This document shows positions 13,801 to 28,800 of a stretch of 64,000 nt of DNA, piece by piece. Origin of the DNA: Eumeta japonica. Taxonomy: Eukaryota; Arthropoda; Insecta; Lepidoptera; Psychidae. The position numbers and the translations under genes are program-made. Each line of letters opens with the position of its first letter. The stretch's first letter is position 1. The notes under the pieces are model-generated. The model worked only from the letters and a program-made list of their open reading frames with translations. It made no database searches and was not told where the DNA came from. The stretch lies in NCBI GenBank assembly GCA_005406025.1, contig BGZK01001021.1:162829-226828 (forward strand), given 5' to 3'.

Positions 13801-16800
13801 TTAGAATCCGTGTACTTATTTCAAAAGTGTGCAAGGGAAGTAGGAGACAAATGCTAAAATATATTGCATAAAAAATTTCCTTCATGATAAAACACTTGAA
13901 TGTGCCAAGTTTGGCGACTATCGCTTAAACAGTATTAAAATTTAACAAGCTAATATATACAAAAATACATTTTAATATATAGGAATAAACGGCTTTTCTT
14001 TTCTTATAACAAAGTATTTTAGTAGTGTCCAAGTTTCACGAACTAAAAACATTTCTTATGCATAGATCAGATAATGTCGACGACTAAATTATATTTTTTA
14101 TTTTTTTATTTTTACTGTCAAGGTACTTTTGACAGTAAAAATACTCCCTTTGCCTTCCGTAATTCTTCGGTCGGCCGAGTTGTGAGGTAATACATTTCTT
14201 TACGGCTTAGTAGGTACTACAGCATGCTCAACGACAGGCCGTCGCTTGGCTGGCAGTGACATCTTATCGGAGCCACCTTGGCAACGACTGTCGCATTAGA
14301 ATTCCATGAGCAATAAGCTCCGAGTTTCGCTCCAGAGAGTCGCCGCCGACCTAGAAAACGGCGCGCACCGGCAAACGGCGAGCGAGAGGCGGCGCCCACG
14401 TTCCGACTCCCGCGATATTTCCAAAATAGATTGCATCAAATTTGCGTTGTTTACTCGGACCTGGAGCCAGTCCGCGTACGCCCGTCGAACGAAACGTGCT
14501 CTTCTACTCCTCTCTAAGGCATACCGGAGATAACTTGACCGCGACGCAGCAATGGCGCTGTTCCCCAACGGGTACCAGGACCCCATGCATCCGGAGGAGG
14601 AAGTCGTCACCAACTGGGTGCGTTCTATGAACCGTTATATATACCGTGAAAGGGAAGTTCTCCTCGCGAGTTCTGTGCTCCTTGTGCTATTACAGCTATT
14701 TCGGCGCTTCGCAAGCGCACCGCTAATTTTGGCGCACTTGGACCGAACGCGTTTTGTGTTACGAGACATACGTGTGATGTAATACGAGTTTTTTCCACTG
14801 GCGGCGCGTGTTAACGTTTCGTATTCCCGACACGTTAGGGAAATATGTAAGCACCGAATGTGCCTAAAGCGCATGCGTATTTGTATGCTGTTGCACTAAA
14901 AAACATTTAGGTATTACGGCGAATGATGTTGTCACACTTATTAATTGATAAATGCACAAATTAACGTTTGAAGGGTTACTTCCTATTACATCATTCGGGT
15001 ATTTTTTCGTTAAGCGACCTTGTCAGCTTTCGATGTATTTTAAATATTTTTCATTACTAAATATTCACAACTGAATATTTTTTAAATATTCTTCCTTTAG
15101 AGACTTAGTTTATATCGATTTATGTAAAACCAATAGCCATTACCAATAATAATAATTCTTTATATGTCCTCTGATGAGTTAGCGTCTGATTATTTTATTG
15201 AGGATTTCCAAAAAAAACACTCAAGTTTCACCACCGAATTGTATCGCATCGTAAAATGCATCACAATCGATAAGGAATGATGGAGCAATAAATAGATTTT
15301 ACAATTTTACTTATAACTATAAAGCTTTGACATAAATATCAAAATTCATTCAACGAGACGTACTAAATTTTGAAATCAAAATGAACATCTTAAGTGAACA
15401 TCTTGAGTTATACACTCGCTTTTACATAAACCGATTTGTCCACGGCCATCGCCTCGTAAAAGTACAAGATAAGTCGTAAATCATCCAAATTAAAATGTCG
15501 AAATAATCCGCCGGCCCTTCTGGCCGAGGCTGAGCGGTTTATATATAATTTAATATAAATCGAAAACAGCTGTAAGAATTATTTTAGTCCCAATGCCGCG
15601 CGTCACAAAATTCCCGACACCCGCCGACTGAAGTTTCCACCGTGCGATAGGCTTTAGTGGCGTGGGCGTTCCATTATTTTACGCTGATTGGTATTGCGTA
15701 TTACGGACTTCCGATGACGACCGCCATCACGTGGATGTTAACTCAGTAGAGTCTTATTACTTTGAGTGTGTGTACGTTTATGCATGGCTGTCTCTAAGAT
15801 ACAGGCTCGAACGATTTATAGTTTATTTCTATAAAAAAATATATATGTCTAAAAACGTTATAAAAAAATCTAAACGTCGCTTTATTTAGCGCCACTTCGT
15901 AGAGTATTGGGGTACTTACGTCGTCGCTATGCCATTAGTTGTCAACAACAATTAACACTATGCGAAATACATTTGAGTAGTCAAGTACTTTGATGATGTA
16001 TATAAAGTACCTGAGTGAGTAGTCAGGTACTTTATATAAAACATCATGACAATACATTATAAATATTTAGAAAGAGACAGAGAGCAATAAATTGAAGCAC
16101 AATACCTAAACGATGAGTATTTTTAAAAACTAAACATATAGATTCTGTTAGCCTTAAATTTTTGTAATGATATTTCTTAAAGATGTTCCGACACGTTGAT
16201 CATATTTCTAAACTGGATAATTGGAAAGAAAACTAACTTTAATTGTAATATTGGTATCTAAATCAAGGATCATGGAAATAAAAATTTCATGTAACCGTCT
16301 AATAGCTTCTTATAATTGTAAAAACAAAGAGAAACACCAAACTGTTTTGATTAGATAATTTACGGTTGCTAACGCGGAAAATCGTGAAAACGGCATGGAT
16401 GTGTCATACTTATTTTAAATTATATCATAAAAATTAATGTACAATATACATTTAAAATATTTGAATATTTACAATGCATTCGAATAAAGTGGCAATAGAA
16501 TAATTTTGGATCATTTTTTTATGAATAATACGTTAATACTAATGATTTCTTTTAAATGTCTCATTTCGTTGTAATTTGTTTTTTTATTTAAATGTTATAG
16601 ACGTCACAAATATTAATGAAAACAATCAAAAGTATGTATAATCGAATAAGAAGATCAGTTGTGAATATAAGTTCTTCACGTAAACTTAGAAATATATATA
16701 CGATAAACAATATTTCCTTTCTGACCTACTATTTTCCTAGTGCCTACTATTTTGCAACATTCGAATGTTCCATAATGCGAAAGGAAAAAGCGGGAACTTT

Positions 16801-19800
16801 TTACGGTCACTGCGCAGTCCGGTAGTCACACCCGTCATAATTCTCATAGATATAAAGCAATTAAATAAAATGGTATGGTCATTCAAACACGAATTTTCAT
16901 AAAGATTTAAAATTATAGTACAATATAGCACAATCACAGTAACATAGCACAATAAGTAATGTACACACGCACCTAAATAAAATAATTTTATTTCTAAATT
17001 ATTTTTTTTTAGATTTCGTGCACAAAGAAATAAAGACAACAACGAAACCCTTTACGACATACTCGTATCTGTCTGTCTGTAACAATTAACGCTCTACGTA
17101 AACCATTTTCTTTATTGTTATTGATAAAGTCACACCTATTTCTCCAAAGAGTACGTAGTGGCCAAAGATCTCCACATGGTACGACCTTTGCACACCACTC
17201 TCGCTTCACTGAAAATCGTCATTCGTATCGTGCAAGCTCGTCGGTTTCGACTGCTTAAAATTTGCCCTTTCTGTAATGTGCCACCGATTTATCTGCATAA
17301 GTTTTTCTACAGCGACCCTTGCCTACCCTTCCATAACACACGTTCGCTATAAAGGGTTTTTTGTATATCTACTTACATTCATCCTTATGCAAATAAAAAC
17401 TATTTTAATAATTTAACTGTATTATGATTCCTACAGTATTAAAATACACAAGAAGTCATCGTAAAACATTCACATAACTGATCAATTAACTACGAGAAGC
17501 GACGTTTTAATAACGCCAGATGAAACAATTACCTGCCTAGTCCAACTGAAATGGGGATATTTCAAATAATGCTACTTCTATACATAGAAGTTACAGTTCT
17601 TTTAAAGTATTAATTATAACAAGATTATTTGTGTTTTTCGCTATAACAATTTTAGAAGCAGGCAAATAGAGATTTTTTGTAATCATCTATCTTTGAAGGG
17701 ACTTTTTTATACGAAGAACATAGAAACGATCACAGTTCAAAAGATTTATAGATATTGGGTAAAAAGATATTAAAAGATTAATTACTTTTTAATAGTTAAA
17801 TTCATAGCATAGAGATGTTTGAAATCTCACAAAAAAAAATGTACATGTGTATTTATCATAGAAGAGTAAAAGAGAAAGGAGGAGATCACTAAATAAATAT
17901 GATAGAGACGGAATCCTGTGTTGGCAAGTCCGACACACACTTGACCATCCTTTGTCGTAAACAGGGATTTATTTCGATATCACACAAATGAACCTTCTCT
18001 TTCGCTCACCCACAAATGACCTTCAAATACTCATGAATCTCCAAACATTACTTTTCATATAAAGTGACTTATGCTTATCAAAATGTATACTTTTTATCTA
18101 AGAGCATTTAAATGATGAAAAATAAAACAGGCTTAACTTCCTTAGAATTGCGTGAAATTTGAAAAAAGTGACTAATGTCCAAGAAATGTTTATATAATTT
18201 ACGATTGAACAATATTTGATGACAAAAATATAAATAATTCTTGAATTCTATTCAAGCTTTCCCATTTATTATTTTTTGCATTATTTCATACACGTGTTTG
18301 GCATTTTAAGACATATTACATTTATTAGTGTTGCTTAACATGCAATATCATTTCTTTACCCATCTAAGTGACTGTCTGTTACAACCGATTGCTCCCGAAA
18401 TTATTTGATAAGAAGTTCTTAATACGAGAAAAAGCTTTATACGATTCCAATAGCACAATTCAAAATTTTTTTGAAAAAATAATCTCTTAAATTAGGTAAC
18501 CCTTACAAGGTATACATAAATTGCGACTTCTGTTGAATGGTTGCCTTTTATATGATTTTTTTACCATAAAGTAAAAATCGTAGCTGATAGAAACCGAGAC
18601 TACTACCGCAGCTTTTACTATTTCGTGACTACGCTGAATCCTTGCAAAATAATAATATTGGGTCAGGTGAAAGTACATTAGGATCTTTATGCTAACAATT
18701 TTTATATTCCTTAATTCGGCCGCATCCATCATACCCAAATTTAACACTATCCGTAGTGATTGGGCCCATGTGGAAGGTTGTGAAGTTAAAAACGTCGATA
18801 GTCGCGGTCGGTGTCAGAACTTTGGCTGTACTGGTTCGAGCAGATCACTGTTTTCCGGGCTTCCTTTTCACTTGTACGATAGAAACGATCTTCTCCGTTC
18901 TAGAAAATCGTTTTGGTGATTTGGTCAGGATCAAACCTTTATTTTCGATCTTTCTTTGTTGCCAATGATAAATTTCAATCGACGCCGTAAATTTATTGAT
19001 ACGAAAAGCGGATTATTTTAAAAATAAAACCGTAGTAAATATTTTATTCTTTGAAATGAATTTCCTTAAATGCAAACGTATCGAATAGTCTCGACGCTAG
19101 ATTACTTTAAACTGAGCAGGGATCTTTCAACACCCCATTTTCGGTACTCGCTTGCAAGGCCTGTGACGCCATCGCGGAAGGTGGAGAAACGGTCAAGCGC
19201 ATGCTTTTGTCTTGTCGTCAGATGGATCTTCACAACGATATAGCTTTCGTTTTTCGTAATTTTTAAACTTCAACAGTTGGAAGCTTTCAAAAGTTTAAAT
19301 TCTTTTGTGTCATATTTTTTCTGGAACGCCCGCCGTTGCAACGAGGAAGACGTTCATCTCAATCTGAACTAATACGACTTACAATGGATAGTTTTTGAAC
19401 GTGTTTCGTATAGTAATAAATTCACGTAATTTGTCAATATATTTTGATATATGTCTATAAAAAAAATGTAGTCGGTTAGAGCATACTAACAGCGCAGTTC
19501 CTATTCGTTCCTCTCCGCCGTCGCTGAAACCCCCATTTCTATCTGACACGTCGTCTGGGGACTTCGTAGATAAGATCACATTAGATATAGGTAGCGCAAT
19601 AAATTTCGCCTCCGTGTAAATGTCGGCTCTCGATCCTCATCGGTTCGCGGAGTGGCGACCAAAGTGGCGGATTGCGTCAGTAGTTACTCACGCGCACGAA
19701 AATAAAACGCGCAAGCGCACGACGACGTTGCCGGCGATTCTCGTTGCTCACAACAGAGCACGGTGCTTGTGTAAACTTCCCCTATTCTAGGAAGGTTGAC

Positions 19801-22800
19801 GGAGTAATTCCGCGTTGCGCGCAGCAATAATTTGTCGACGAAACGAAACGTACCGTAGACAATATTTTCAATGACTGTTATGATATCGGTATGTCAATAT
19901 AAGAAGAATGAGCAGTCAATTCTAGAACTAGCAATGTTTATATCAATGTATATCATTTCAATTTTATGGTGGAACGTGAAACCGAAATTATACGTATATA
20001 TTATATAATTATACGTATATATAATTATACGTATATATATATATATATGCATTATCGACGGGATACTTATACTGCGTTCCATGATTGTTTGTACTTATTT
20101 TCTTTATTTTCTAATTCTGAGGCTCACGTTTCTTTGGAAAACTATCCAGATGATGATTTTTACAATTTCAATAAGATTTATATATATAAACAGTAATAGC
20201 TGCGAAGTGTTAATGTTATGTTGATGCGGATGTTAACAACAAGTCGTCAACACGTCCGCCTGTAAACCGCGAAGAAGCGAGTTCGAGCCCGAAAGATTTA
20301 CACAGCTGAATGTTTTTTTTTCAACTCATATACAGATTACAAATATCAATATATTTTCCTGCTTTAACTGTGAAAGAAACCATCTCAATCTTGCATCCTA
20401 GGGAATTTATTAGAATCTGAAAATCTCGTTAGCGACCTCCAACCCACAGGGAGCCAGCGTGACCTCGAGACCTCAAGATTCGACTCCCTCGACCTAAAAT
20501 AAAGAGAGGGGATGCCTATGCATCAAAAATCTGGCAACGGTATTGTCTTCATATAGAAGACGGCATAGTATAACATTTGACACGTATGACAGTTGACGTA
20601 CACCTACTGTCAACTGTCAAGCGTATTACTAGCGTGTACAACTCATATTAAATTCTATTGCAGTGGATCCAGCACGACACCCTTAAGAACAGTGTTTCCA
20701 TAGCCTATAGAAATTTCATATTAGCCCATAGAAAAGAAAAGAAAAATCCTTTTCATTCTTTTCATTGGCGCGAGGAGATAACTTGTATAGGCATATTCTT
20801 CACTAGGGCGTCGCGCTAGATCCGCCGAATGGAGTTTAATACTAGTTTTACGCCCTAGCAAAACGTTTGACAGTTGACAGTATAGATAAACATAGACGGC
20901 GCATGATACATATAAGTATGCCAAAGCATATGTTTTATTGTTCGCTCATATATAATTTGAGATAGTGAAACTACCTCGGAAGCTTAGTTAAAACTTGCAA
21001 TTTGACTAGCATATTCTGGGACACGTGTGGGCAGCTACAATTTTGTGCTACGATAAATTACCCGAAGCCGTCCCCGCGTTCTGGAGGTAGTACGCTTCAT
21101 AAATACAGCCAAGTTTCCACAAAAATTGTAACATGTGTGAAACGACCTCGGACAGACGGAAGCGACTCATTTTATAATTTATTTATTTTTATTTATAAGC
21201 ACGCGCCTGCATATTTCTCACATACCTGTCTAGCTTCACTAATATCTTGTTTCATGCAAGCTCGTCGATTTCGGTTTCTGAAAATTTTACCCTTTTTTAA
21301 TAAACTCACGATTGGAGTTACATAAGATCTTCTAGATTGTCACTTGTCGACCCTTCCATCACACGCATGCGCTCTGTGCTATTTTTTTGGCGGTCCATTT
21401 TCACGTTTGTCAGTTTTTTTCATGACGCCTTGTCACTTTCAGTCTCGCATATGTTACAAAAAGTTAAGTTAGAAGCCATAAGAAAGACGTCTGACCACAA
21501 ATCGATAGCGGAACAACCGTAAGGTCAAAATATCAGGAGATTTGTGAGAGCAAAAGAGCTAAATCTCGCTTGAGTAAAATAAGTTTATGTTGAGGTACTT
21601 TGTCTGTCTTGAAACGACGCATAAAAGTAGACTGACAATGGAAATTTTTACAGCGAATGTGTGAGATGGAAGGGTCGCCCTGGATCTTTTGCAGCTTTAA
21701 TCGGCGGTTTATTAAAGATCGGTAAAAGTTTGAGCATTCTAAACCGACGAGCTTTCGTGTAACGAATGATGGATATCTACGAAACGAGAAAGATATGGAA
21801 AAATCGTACCATGTGGAAATCTGTGGTCGCTACCTACCCCTTTGAAACGGGTTACGGGATGACGCTGAGGTTTTCTATGGCGCATGGGAGCCTCTTCAAG
21901 AATTGCACTTTATAATCATTTCTATTATTTGCGATGACTCCTATTATACCATCAGTACACAAAACCTTCCAAAACTGCAACTAGCTCTATATTTCATATT
22001 GTAATTAAAATTGAGGCCTGTAACAAATGGCCAGGCGGGCATCGTAGGGTTACTGACAGGGCTCCATTTGAAACTCTTTTCAGTACAAATCCTAAAAACA
22101 AGGACGGATTCAGGCAGTCATGAGAGTCATGACCCCCTAAATCCGTCCTGCGCTGGATCTTTGTCTTACTATTGTACTTGAATTAGAGTCAGTCCTGACT
22201 AAACCTCGAATGTGTAGTCACAGATATTCGAGTCAGTGGAAAGTTCTCCGCTAACACGAAGGCTGGATCCGCTCGTGCCTAAAAAACGTAGCCTCCTTTA
22301 AAAATCATTGCGCAAGAACTACTAAAAAGTAGCTATCATATCTAGAATTGCCACGAAAAATCATTCTAAATTCAATCTTTCCAAAATTGATTACAGAAGA
22401 TCACTGGAACAATTGTATGATTACTTTTTGTTTATTATAAATAAATAAGATCAATTAATGTCTAATTGACTAACGAAATGAGCATACTAACATGGTAAAT
22501 TAATTTTCATTGAAGTTTGTATGTTTACTTAATGGACACTCCCGATATAATTCGTAATCTATTTTCTCACATGGCAAAACCTATCAAAACCCTTACATTC
22601 CGTACCCATATTGGTAGTCTGCGGATAGTTTTAGAAATATTGCATTAATTGCAATTTAGGAAAAAGAAAACATAAATTACTTTTCAAGAAAGAAAGTTTC
22701 GTGTCCAAATATTTAGTCTTTTCAGCGGTAGCAACACATTTTTTGGGATAATAAAACAGGTGTAATCTGCAAAACGGCGATTTCGCGGGAGTCAACACCG

Positions 22801-25800
22801 CGAAATCAAATATTACAAGAGAAATATCATACAATATTCCACCCTGTTTCCTGCATATAAGGAAATCTATGGTATGCTGTCGCGCCTGCGTTGTTCCTGC
22901 TCGCGCGACGTTCTGATCAGTTGTTGTGTTACGAACGCTTTAAGTCCGAACCGGCGCTTAATGTATCGTTATACATTACGCTAAAACTTGTCTACTTGTT
23001 CCCCAGTAAATTATATAATTGAAATTTTACGCGATTTTATTGCAGCCCTACCGCACGACCCCGCTGGTGCTGCCCGGAGCTAAGGTGCGCCGCGAACCGG
23101 GCCCCACCGAAAGCTACCTGCGCCATCATCCCAATCCGTCGATGCGGGCGCCGCCGCATCACGACTACCGCGACACCCTCATGAAACAGAAGGTACGGCT
23201 GTCCTAAGGGATGAACGGACTCCATACGTCACGAAAATGACGACGCGAATAAACAAGTTGACCTTGCTAAAAGTTTGCCACTAAGGCTGGGCTATAGCCA
23301 ACCAAATCGATTTTCTACTAAATGACACGATCAGTTTACACCCATGTAATGTTCTCTATACCAACAGTACATTCGTATTTGCCTATTTAATGTTACAAAC
23401 AATACGTGAAAAACATTATGCCTGAGTATTTTAAAGAGAATCTTAATAGAAGTGTAACAATGAGTTTATATCCATGATTAAATTTCTAATCAAACATAAT
23501 TCAAAACCAGGATATATATATGGACAATTTTATGTTAGAGTGACACTTATTCATGAGTCAGTTCAAATTTCTCTATATTTTTACTATACCACCAATTAAT
23601 TCTCATAGAACAAGACGTGTCATACCTAACGCCGCATAGCTCATAAAGACAATTAACAAAAACTTAATTCTTAAAATGTTACCTCCGATTTGTTTACTGA
23701 GATGCTTAGTGCATCTCATTTCGAATTAGTATAAATTAGTTCTACGTCAATCGAAAATATCTGTAAAATGTCAAAAAAATTTGGTTGCCTGTAAAGTCGG
23801 TATACGGGCGAAAGTTTTACGTGACAACGACTTTGAATGGTAAAATCATTTTAATGTGAATATTCATTCGTATAGTAGGAAGAAGGATGAAATAATAGTA
23901 ACAATTTAAAACATTTATTTATACAAAGAATTATATTTAAAACATTAATTTATACAAAGAATCTCGCACTGAATTTCATATTAACAAAATTTTATTTTTA
24001 CCTTTACACATACATACGTATTTATATACAAATATACATACAATAACTTGCAATACATTTGCAAGCTATGCACTAATTCTCTAGTGCTGCGGCAGACCGA
24101 TCATAGTTGAGTGGGAGAGAGACGCAAGGCATTCGGCGGGCCTCTCTCTCGTTCGGTGACTCATCGTTACGTTACCGAGCGTTACATTTTTCATAAGTGA
24201 CTCCCAGCCGCAACCTAATTTAAGACGTTGTCACGTCAAAAATAGCTTTTCTCTTCTCATGTCATATATTCGATTGTCTTGTAGATGCATAAATTATTAC
24301 GCATGCGGCAACCATAGCTCAAAATGGTAGAAAGCACAAAGGCATGCAAGTTTTTCAGCAAACACACAGAATGGTTTTAGCACACAGCATACTCAAGCAC
24401 TGAACTTCACGCACATAAGCTTTGGTGAACGACGTTTATCACATGCGCAATTTGTGATACCTCGTCTATTGTAAGTTCACGCTTATAATAATATATATTA
24501 TACAAAGCCTTAGAATTTTTTGAAAAACATAGAACAGTATTATAAATTTCCCATTCCCTATTATAAACTATACTTATACAAAAATCTATATGTAACAGCA
24601 TCAAGAGTTTAAACTTTAAAAGCGACGTAGTCGTGCTCAAAACTGTTAATAAGATATACATTTTTAGTGACAATCCAAAATATTTTTTCATTAAAATCAG
24701 GTGGCCGAGTCGGTGTTGCACAGGGTGGTGGGCGAGGACGCCGGCAATAAGGTGTTTGTCGTGAGACCAGTGAAAGCATCGTAAAAGAGAACTCTCGCAA
24801 CATCGATACATCGATACATTGTCACTGTAGAGTCTTAAAGAGTGCAAACACTACTATTAGTACTATGGATGTATATCGAAATATTAAAATATTTAATTTT
24901 TGCTTGTGGCAACATTGTCACACGAACGATATGAATTATAAACAAAGGAAAATTGATTTAATAATAAAAATTTGGAGATTTTTTTTATAATATTTCTACT
25001 TCATTTCACTTTTTTATACATACGTAAGTCAGTAAATGACGGTTACATCGTTATAAAATTTCGATTATTTTTAATGTCATCTCGTTAAGTTTATCAATCA
25101 GGGTATGCATGTATCATATTTATCATATGACATCAACAATGTAACTAGGTGTATTTTTCTTGACAACGTTAAGCAACTAAAGCCATAAAAGCTATTGTAT
25201 TCTTGGACTCTACCGTGGTAAAAGTAAACAAATCGAGTTCATTATATGCCCAGATCATGTGTTTCCTTCAATTTTGGTGTTCCTTCATTCGGAAAGATGT
25301 AAAATTGCAATACCTATGCGTAGACTCTCGAGCAAAATTTATAAACCTATAAATAAGTAGTTTATCAACATTTTTTTGAAAAATCATACTGTATCTTAAA
25401 AAAATAGCGCGCGCAAAATAACAGCAATAAGCGCGCATGTTTAAAATGTCATTATATAATTTATTACACAGTTCGATTTTGAAATGCACATAATATTTTT
25501 ATATCTTTAGGCAGAATTAAGGAGATTCAAATAATATAGTTCCAGAACGGATATTAGTAATATGTCAATGCAAATACCCTGATTTAGCGCGTCGCTAACT
25601 GTTGCCTAGTTACGCTTAAGGTTTTCACATTAGAATGTGTGACTGTTACATATAGACAAGGGCGAATCCAGCCATCGAGTCGTGGGTCATATAAGAATGG
25701 TCCAGTCAGAACAGGCTCCAATGCGGTTACAACGATAAAACAAAGACGCCCCTAACCCCTGACCCCTGACCCCCATGACCCAATTTATCCGAACTGCCCC

Positions 25801-28800
25801 ACTGGATCCGACCCTATCTGTATGTAATAAAGTTGTAGATTGAATCTGTAAACATTGTGCTCTAGCACTTTACTAATATTTAAATGGCTTTGGGTCGAAA
25901 ATATATGTTAAAGGTATTGCAGTTTTAATTCTATTTTTTCTGCACAATAACAATCTTGCAATGCTTTGATTTCCGATCTTGCTTTCAGATAAACGACACG
26001 AAAGTTTTGCAAGTCAAACGTCGTTCGTTTTTGTTATTTCTCTCATCTGTTAATAAATCATCGTTTTTGTGTTTTTTTTTTTTCTTTTTGTATTCGTTGT
26101 CATATGTTACGAGAATCGACCGCCTCAAATTCCTTAGACTCTCCGTACGTGATGATGGAAGATTTTGAATTGACGCGTTAAGGAATCGACCCTTATACAA
26201 AAATTATAATATTTTCATCGTTCAAAGAGAGGCGCACGGCCTTCATGGCACTGCCAAATTATTATTTACTAGGCGAACGAAGTTCAGCACGCAAGTGCCA
26301 AAATATTCCATCACCGCTGCCGTTTCTTCAAATGCACTGATGCTCGTCTATATATAGATTTAAGTACGACAGGTGAAGTAATCCGATAAAATCGCTGTTG
26401 CGCAGGTGGTTCACAAGCAATTCAACTCGCCAATAAATCTATACTCAGAAGCGAACATCGCCAATTCTATCAGGCAACATTCGTCGCCCGTGCCGTGAGT
26501 ATATACATAAAAGAATCTATGTAAATTGATAAATTAATCGATAAGAAATACTTTTAAATCTATAAATATATATGTATATAAATAAAAACACACACACACA
26601 CACGCATAAAGCACACACAGTTACTAATAAATCGTTCGTTCAGTTTATGGAATAGCTAGAAATTTTTTGTTCCAATTCTAAATCGATTAATTAACGATTA
26701 AAACGAAACAGACATTCGTAGTACGCAAACATTAAAAAAAAAATTAACAAGCTAAATAAAACGCGATGAAGTGACTACAAACTTATTTTTTTTTTTTTGA
26801 AGCTATTAAAAAGGTATTCTTATACAATGTATCGTATTCTCTATTTTCAACAATCACACGTTATTACACGATAATACTGGATGGTTAAGCGCGTAACACA
26901 TAGTTTGGCAGGGGCCTCGGCGCGCCCGTGGCCTACTGCCAGGGCGCGGGACCGCGCTAGTGACGCGCCCGCACGTTATTACTAAAATATCGACTAACGC
27001 GAGCGCGCACCTACGCGAACGTTAGCTCATAACGCGTAATACTTAGACTAAACAAACGCTGCGAAGGAAACTTACATTGTCGCGTTCGATCACGAAATAT
27101 AAATCAATGAGTATTTATGAAAATTTAGAAAAATGCATATTGATTGTTTAGTCGTGATTCATGAAAAATGGCCAAAGTTTAATACTATCTCCGCTTACGT
27201 AATAAATCGTAATTATTCATCCGTGACGAGTCGATGCAGAATTTTATGCACAGTTATTTGATAGGTGTTTACGATTTTTTGTCTTTTTAGCGACCCATAA
27301 AGACGTATTCAACTGCAATGTACATTTTATATTTCAATATTTAAGTATTCTGCTTTCATTTGACACTTTTCTAATAAATCCCTGTGTCTCGTAGATCAAA
27401 CAATCTCTGATTGTAAATAAAAATAAATCTCTTAAACGGTGTTAAAATTCAAATGCTTTTCACAGTCTCACTGTTAAACCATTACTTCGGGGGGGCTTTA
27501 CATCGCGATAAATGTGTCAAGTCTTCTTTTTTAGATATAAAATAAATATTAGATGCCCTTTTACCAAAAATCATCATTCGCGCTATTTCATGACAGATAT
27601 TACTTATTACAAAGCTTTTTCGAATTCCAAAAAAGTCGCGTTTTAACTCATTTATAGTACACTTAAAATTATACTTCGAAAAGTTTAATTTTATGTAATT
27701 ATACGACACAGCGTATTATTATTCTATAAACTATATTAGTATTGCTATCTTAGAACAAGTGGCGTCTGTTTAATTTTGTAAAAGTGCAACTTTGCAAATA
27801 GTATTCCACTGGGTAATTCTTTAAATATAAAAAATAACATAAATAACTCAAAATAAATTTTCAAGTTCACTTATACGTATATTGAAGTAATTATATCTTT
27901 GCAGCACTTATTCAGTTCAATATAAACACACAGACCAACATACTAACACAATTTTGACATTAATAACTTTGAGAATAATGACCCTCTCACATGAAAATTT
28001 TATACCTGATTCCCATCTTTTATTAAATCGCTGAAACATCTCGTTCTTGTTTCTAATTACAGACTTAAATGTCAATTTTCATATTTATTATTCTTACTTC
28101 TTAAAATCATTTATTTAATAAATATGTTCAAGAAACTATCGTACTACTTGTATCCCCTTTTTTTCTTACAATTTTCAATATTTTCGAAAATTCTTCGGTA
28201 GCGGACTTAGTTCATAAAATGAAACATGAATGGTGATGAATAAATCAATCAGTCAGGATATAATATTGCTTTATAGATTGCGTTACATCAGTTGTACAAT
28301 GAATGGTTGTACAAATTTTCACCTGATTGATAATTTGAATTAATTTTTCATAGTTATAATATTAAAATGGATAAGATTGGAAAAATTATAAATTTTCACG
28401 CCACTACTGTAGCCTTGACTACTATGATAATCACGGCTATTGTGGTTTACCAATTTTTGTACGAGTTACTAAGTTTTATTATCATATTTCACTTTTTTAC
28501 ATAGTTTAGTAATATATTTGTGTAGCATTAGTACAAGCAATTGAAGTCGGTTATAGAAAGTAGATGATAGATATGTAATGGTAGTAGATTCTTTGACAAT
28601 TTCGTGCTAATAGCACCAAAAAGCATTCAATTTTGTTCTTAGATAAAGTAGTTTGTCCTTCGCTTTTGTGTGCATTATTCAGTTCTTGTAAATACCATTT
28701 TTATAATGTTGCCATTCCGCAAATGTCGCCCACGTACGTGTCTATTTGTAAAGCTTTCGTAGTTTTATTTTCTACATGAATAATAATCAGACATTACAAT

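Larger units (their letters stand above)
5094..14551. other. Long intron with repeats, no exon seen
   Basis: About 9.5 kb of intron. It contains the dispersed element at 5805-7060 with a deleted mariner inside, another deleted mariner at 7887-8104, a SINE at 8463-8705, a mariner at 10298-11571, a LINE 3' end near 11650-12420, a repeat at 13455-13770 and hairpins at 7508 and 14109. The rest (for example 9000-9720, 12430-13380 and 13800-14080) is AT-rich with nothing recognised. Confidence 0.7.
14618..23045. other. Intron with repeats and CpG-rich patches
   Basis: Contains the related repeats at 17151-17355, 21190-21400 and 21655-21840, a SINE-like unit at 20215-20310, a palindrome at 22101-22150, and a CpG-rich patch at 19560-19860 that could be a promoter. 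The other parts (14900-17100, 17400-19550) are AT-rich with nothing recognised. Confidence 0.6.

Noticed and set aside
14296..14613. 105-codon minus-strand frame and other frames in the CpG-rich patch
   Set aside because: Stop-poor because of high GC; no similarity, and they overlap the presumed 5' leader of the Zasp isoform.
20215..20310. Possible tRNA gene
   Set aside because: B-box-like text is present but no acceptor stem or anticodon arm could be folded; treated as a SINE fragment.
24407..24847. 146-codon minus-strand frame
   Set aside because: Overlaps the validated Zasp exon d on the + strand and shows no family features.
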